Assembly: GCA_016699325.1 (NCBI GenBank)
Contig: CP064971.1
Span: 1,302,001-1,366,000, forward strand
DNA: 64,000 nucleotides
Origin: Methanolinea sp.
Lineage (GTDB): Archaea; Halobacteriota; Methanomicrobia; Methanomicrobiales; Methanospirillaceae
Direction: 5' to 3'
Positions within the stretch are counted from its first letter, which is position 1; each line of letters begins with the position of its first letter. This document shows, piece after piece, positions 62,942-64,000 of this stretch. The notes beneath the pieces were generated by a model. The model was not told the origin of the DNA. It was given only the letters and a program-made list of their open reading frames with translations, and did no database searches. The translations under genes were made by a program, and so were the position numbers.

Positions 62942-64000
62942 CTAGGCCGGATCGCGGAGCAGCGGGCAGGTCATGCAATGCCCGCCACCACGCCCGCGCC
63001 CGAGCTCCGATCCCTCGATTTCAAGTACCTCGATTCCAGCATTCCTGAAATTCCGGTTGGTGCAGGTGTTCCGGTTATACGCAATGACAACGCCCGGACG
63101 CAGCGCGACCACATTGTTACCGTCATCCCACTGCTCCCGTGCAGCCTGGTACTCATCGCCTCCGGTAGGGATTACCTCAAGCCTGTCAACTCCGAGTGCA
63201 TCGGTGACTGCAGCAATGAAACTCTCTTCTTTCTTCACGTTGAAGAGAGCGCGTTCATCCCCCGGCCTGATACTGTAGGCCTGCAGCTCGCCCACTACCT
63301 TCGGGAACACGGTGACGGTATCTACATCAAGCATGGTAAACACGGTATCAAGGTGCATGTGGGCCCGGTGCTGGCTCATCTGCGCAACGATTATCCGGTC
63401 GGCCGCGTTCTTCGCAAAGAGCCCTCGCGCCACCTGTTCGATCATGCGGGCCTGGGTCCGTTCGCTCATGCCGATCAGGACGGTACCGTTTCCGATGGGC
63501 ATGACATCTCCCCCTTCCAGCGATGACAAGCCGAAATTTTCGATATCGTATTTTCTGTAGTCCCCGGCCGGGGGGTACCAGTACTCGAAGACCCCATCCC
63601 GGAACATCGGATGGCCACGGTAAATGGCAGCGACGTTCAACACTTCGAGTCTCCGCACCGGCCAGAACATCGGGTTGAGGGTGACCCCGCTGTAGATCCA
63701 GCTGGAAGAGTCACGGGTAAAAATGGTATTGGGCAGCGGCGGGAGGATGAACGTATCCGGACCGGCAGCCGCCGCGGTGAGCGAGAACCGGGAAAGCCCC
63801 TCCATGTAGATGCACTCGAGCTCTCGGACGGTAAGCCCCCCGATGAGGTGACTTGCAAGGAGAGCAGGTTCCATGTCCATCAGGCAGATCCTGACCGCAT
63901 CAACTGCTGAAATCCCAACCGTCATCTCGTTCACGACCCGTGATAACAAACCTTTGCGCACCTCCAGGTCCGATGACAGTGCTTCGGCAAGCAGTTCCTG
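62942..64000 (-). CDS. arcA: Arginine deiminase, 5' end outside window
   Basis: Arginine deiminase, which hydrolyses arginine to citrulline and ammonia. The frame is open to the right edge, so the start lies outside; about 352 residues are visible. Family motifs are [44 protein letters not shown] (metal-free His-containing catalytic segment) and the catalytic cysteine in [13 protein letters not shown] near the C terminus. The enzyme is uncommon in methanogens. It lies just upstream of ppk2 on the same strand, which may share the transcript. Confidence 0.93.
   Translation of the reverse strand, partial: QELLAEALSSDLEVRKGLLSRVVNEMTVGISAVDAVRICLMDMEPALLASHLIGGLTVRELECIYMEGLSRFSLTAAAAGPDTFILPPLPNTIFTRDSSSWIYSGVTLNPMFWPVRRLEVLNVAAIYRGHPMFRDGVFEYWYPPAGDYRKYDIENFGLSSLEGGDVMPIGNGTVLIGMSERTQARMIEQVARGLFAKNAADRIIVAQMSQHRAHMHLDTVFTMLDVDTVTVFPKVVGELQAYSIRPGDERALFNVKKEESFIAAVTDALGVDRLEVIPTGGDEYQAAREQWDDGNNVVALRPGVVIAYNRNTCTNRNFRNAGIEVLEIEGSELGRGRGGGHCMTCPLLRDPA

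Overview
The window is a contiguous piece of chromosome from a methanogenic archaeon, most likely of the order Methanomicrobiales (a Methanoregula, Methanosphaerula or Methanolinea-like organism). The signs are archaeal information-processing genes (RadA, RPA, SRP54, aIF6, L39e, L31e, L18Ae, L21e, S19e, RpoF, Pus10, TrmY, archaeal CCA-adding enzyme, RNase P component 4), methanogen-restricted genes (the DUF1890/DUF1894 pair, methanogenesis marker 8, the methanofuran enzyme MfnB), TATA-box promoters and tightly packed, GC-rich genes. I recognise about 70 protein genes. I found no rRNA, tRNA or CRISPR array. The genus is inference; family assignments come from recognising the proteins by eye.

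Layout. 1-1.1 kb: the 3' end of an AglB/STT3 oligosaccharyltransferase gene. 1.3-7 kb: a PRC-barrel gene facing a minus-strand run dapL-lysA-RPA-radA-phosphoglycolate phosphatase, joining lysine synthesis to DNA repair. 7.1-11.6 kb, plus strand: cutA-fdhD, DUF1890-DUF1894, and a two-gene 2-oxoacid:ferredoxin oxidoreductase. 11.6-21 kb is the accessory part: a wrecked glutamate dehydrogenase gene, a UPF0316 membrane protein, a KamA-type radical SAM enzyme, a SRAP-HAD pair, an MBL-double-rhodanese protein, and about 3 kb of decayed insertion sequences beside a 56-bp tandem repeat. 21-31.7 kb, minus strand: a long translation superoperon (rnp4-yhbY; S19e-PDCD5-PP-loop protein-L39e-L31e-aIF6-L18Ae-prefoldin-FtsY-SRP54-TrmY-Pus10-L21e-RpoF-DUF655-KsgA-HemK2-like). 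31.7-45 kb: mixed housekeeping genes (purN, CNNM transporter, TIM-barrel isomerase, xseAB, DUF371, Zn-ribbon protein, thioredoxin, FKBP-like, Hsp20, CBS-ParB fusion, NDP-sugar synthase, YchF). 45-58 kb: DUF92, valS, tmk, a HisA-like protein facing mfnB, guaB, an ArsR regulator with a small Hsp20-like partner, nrdD-nrdH, thpR-cca. 58-64 kb: two surface proteins, methanogenesis marker 8, PPK2 and a partial arginine deiminase.

How genes work together: Pus10 and TrmY are consecutive tRNA-modification steps encoded by overlapping genes; FtsY and SRP54 form the membrane-targeting pair; DapL and LysA catalyse steps of lysine synthesis; NrdH is the likely reductant of NrdD; MfnB starts methanofuran synthesis.

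The main anomalies are single-base frameshifts in radA and in the PP-loop gene of the translation cluster, an NrdD with no visible glycyl-radical motif, a SRAP gene whose catalytic Cys is not at position 2 under the best start, a metallo-beta-lactamase fold with two metal ligands replaced, and a deleted glutamate dehydrogenase. I saw nothing that clearly amounts to a new defence or mobile system.
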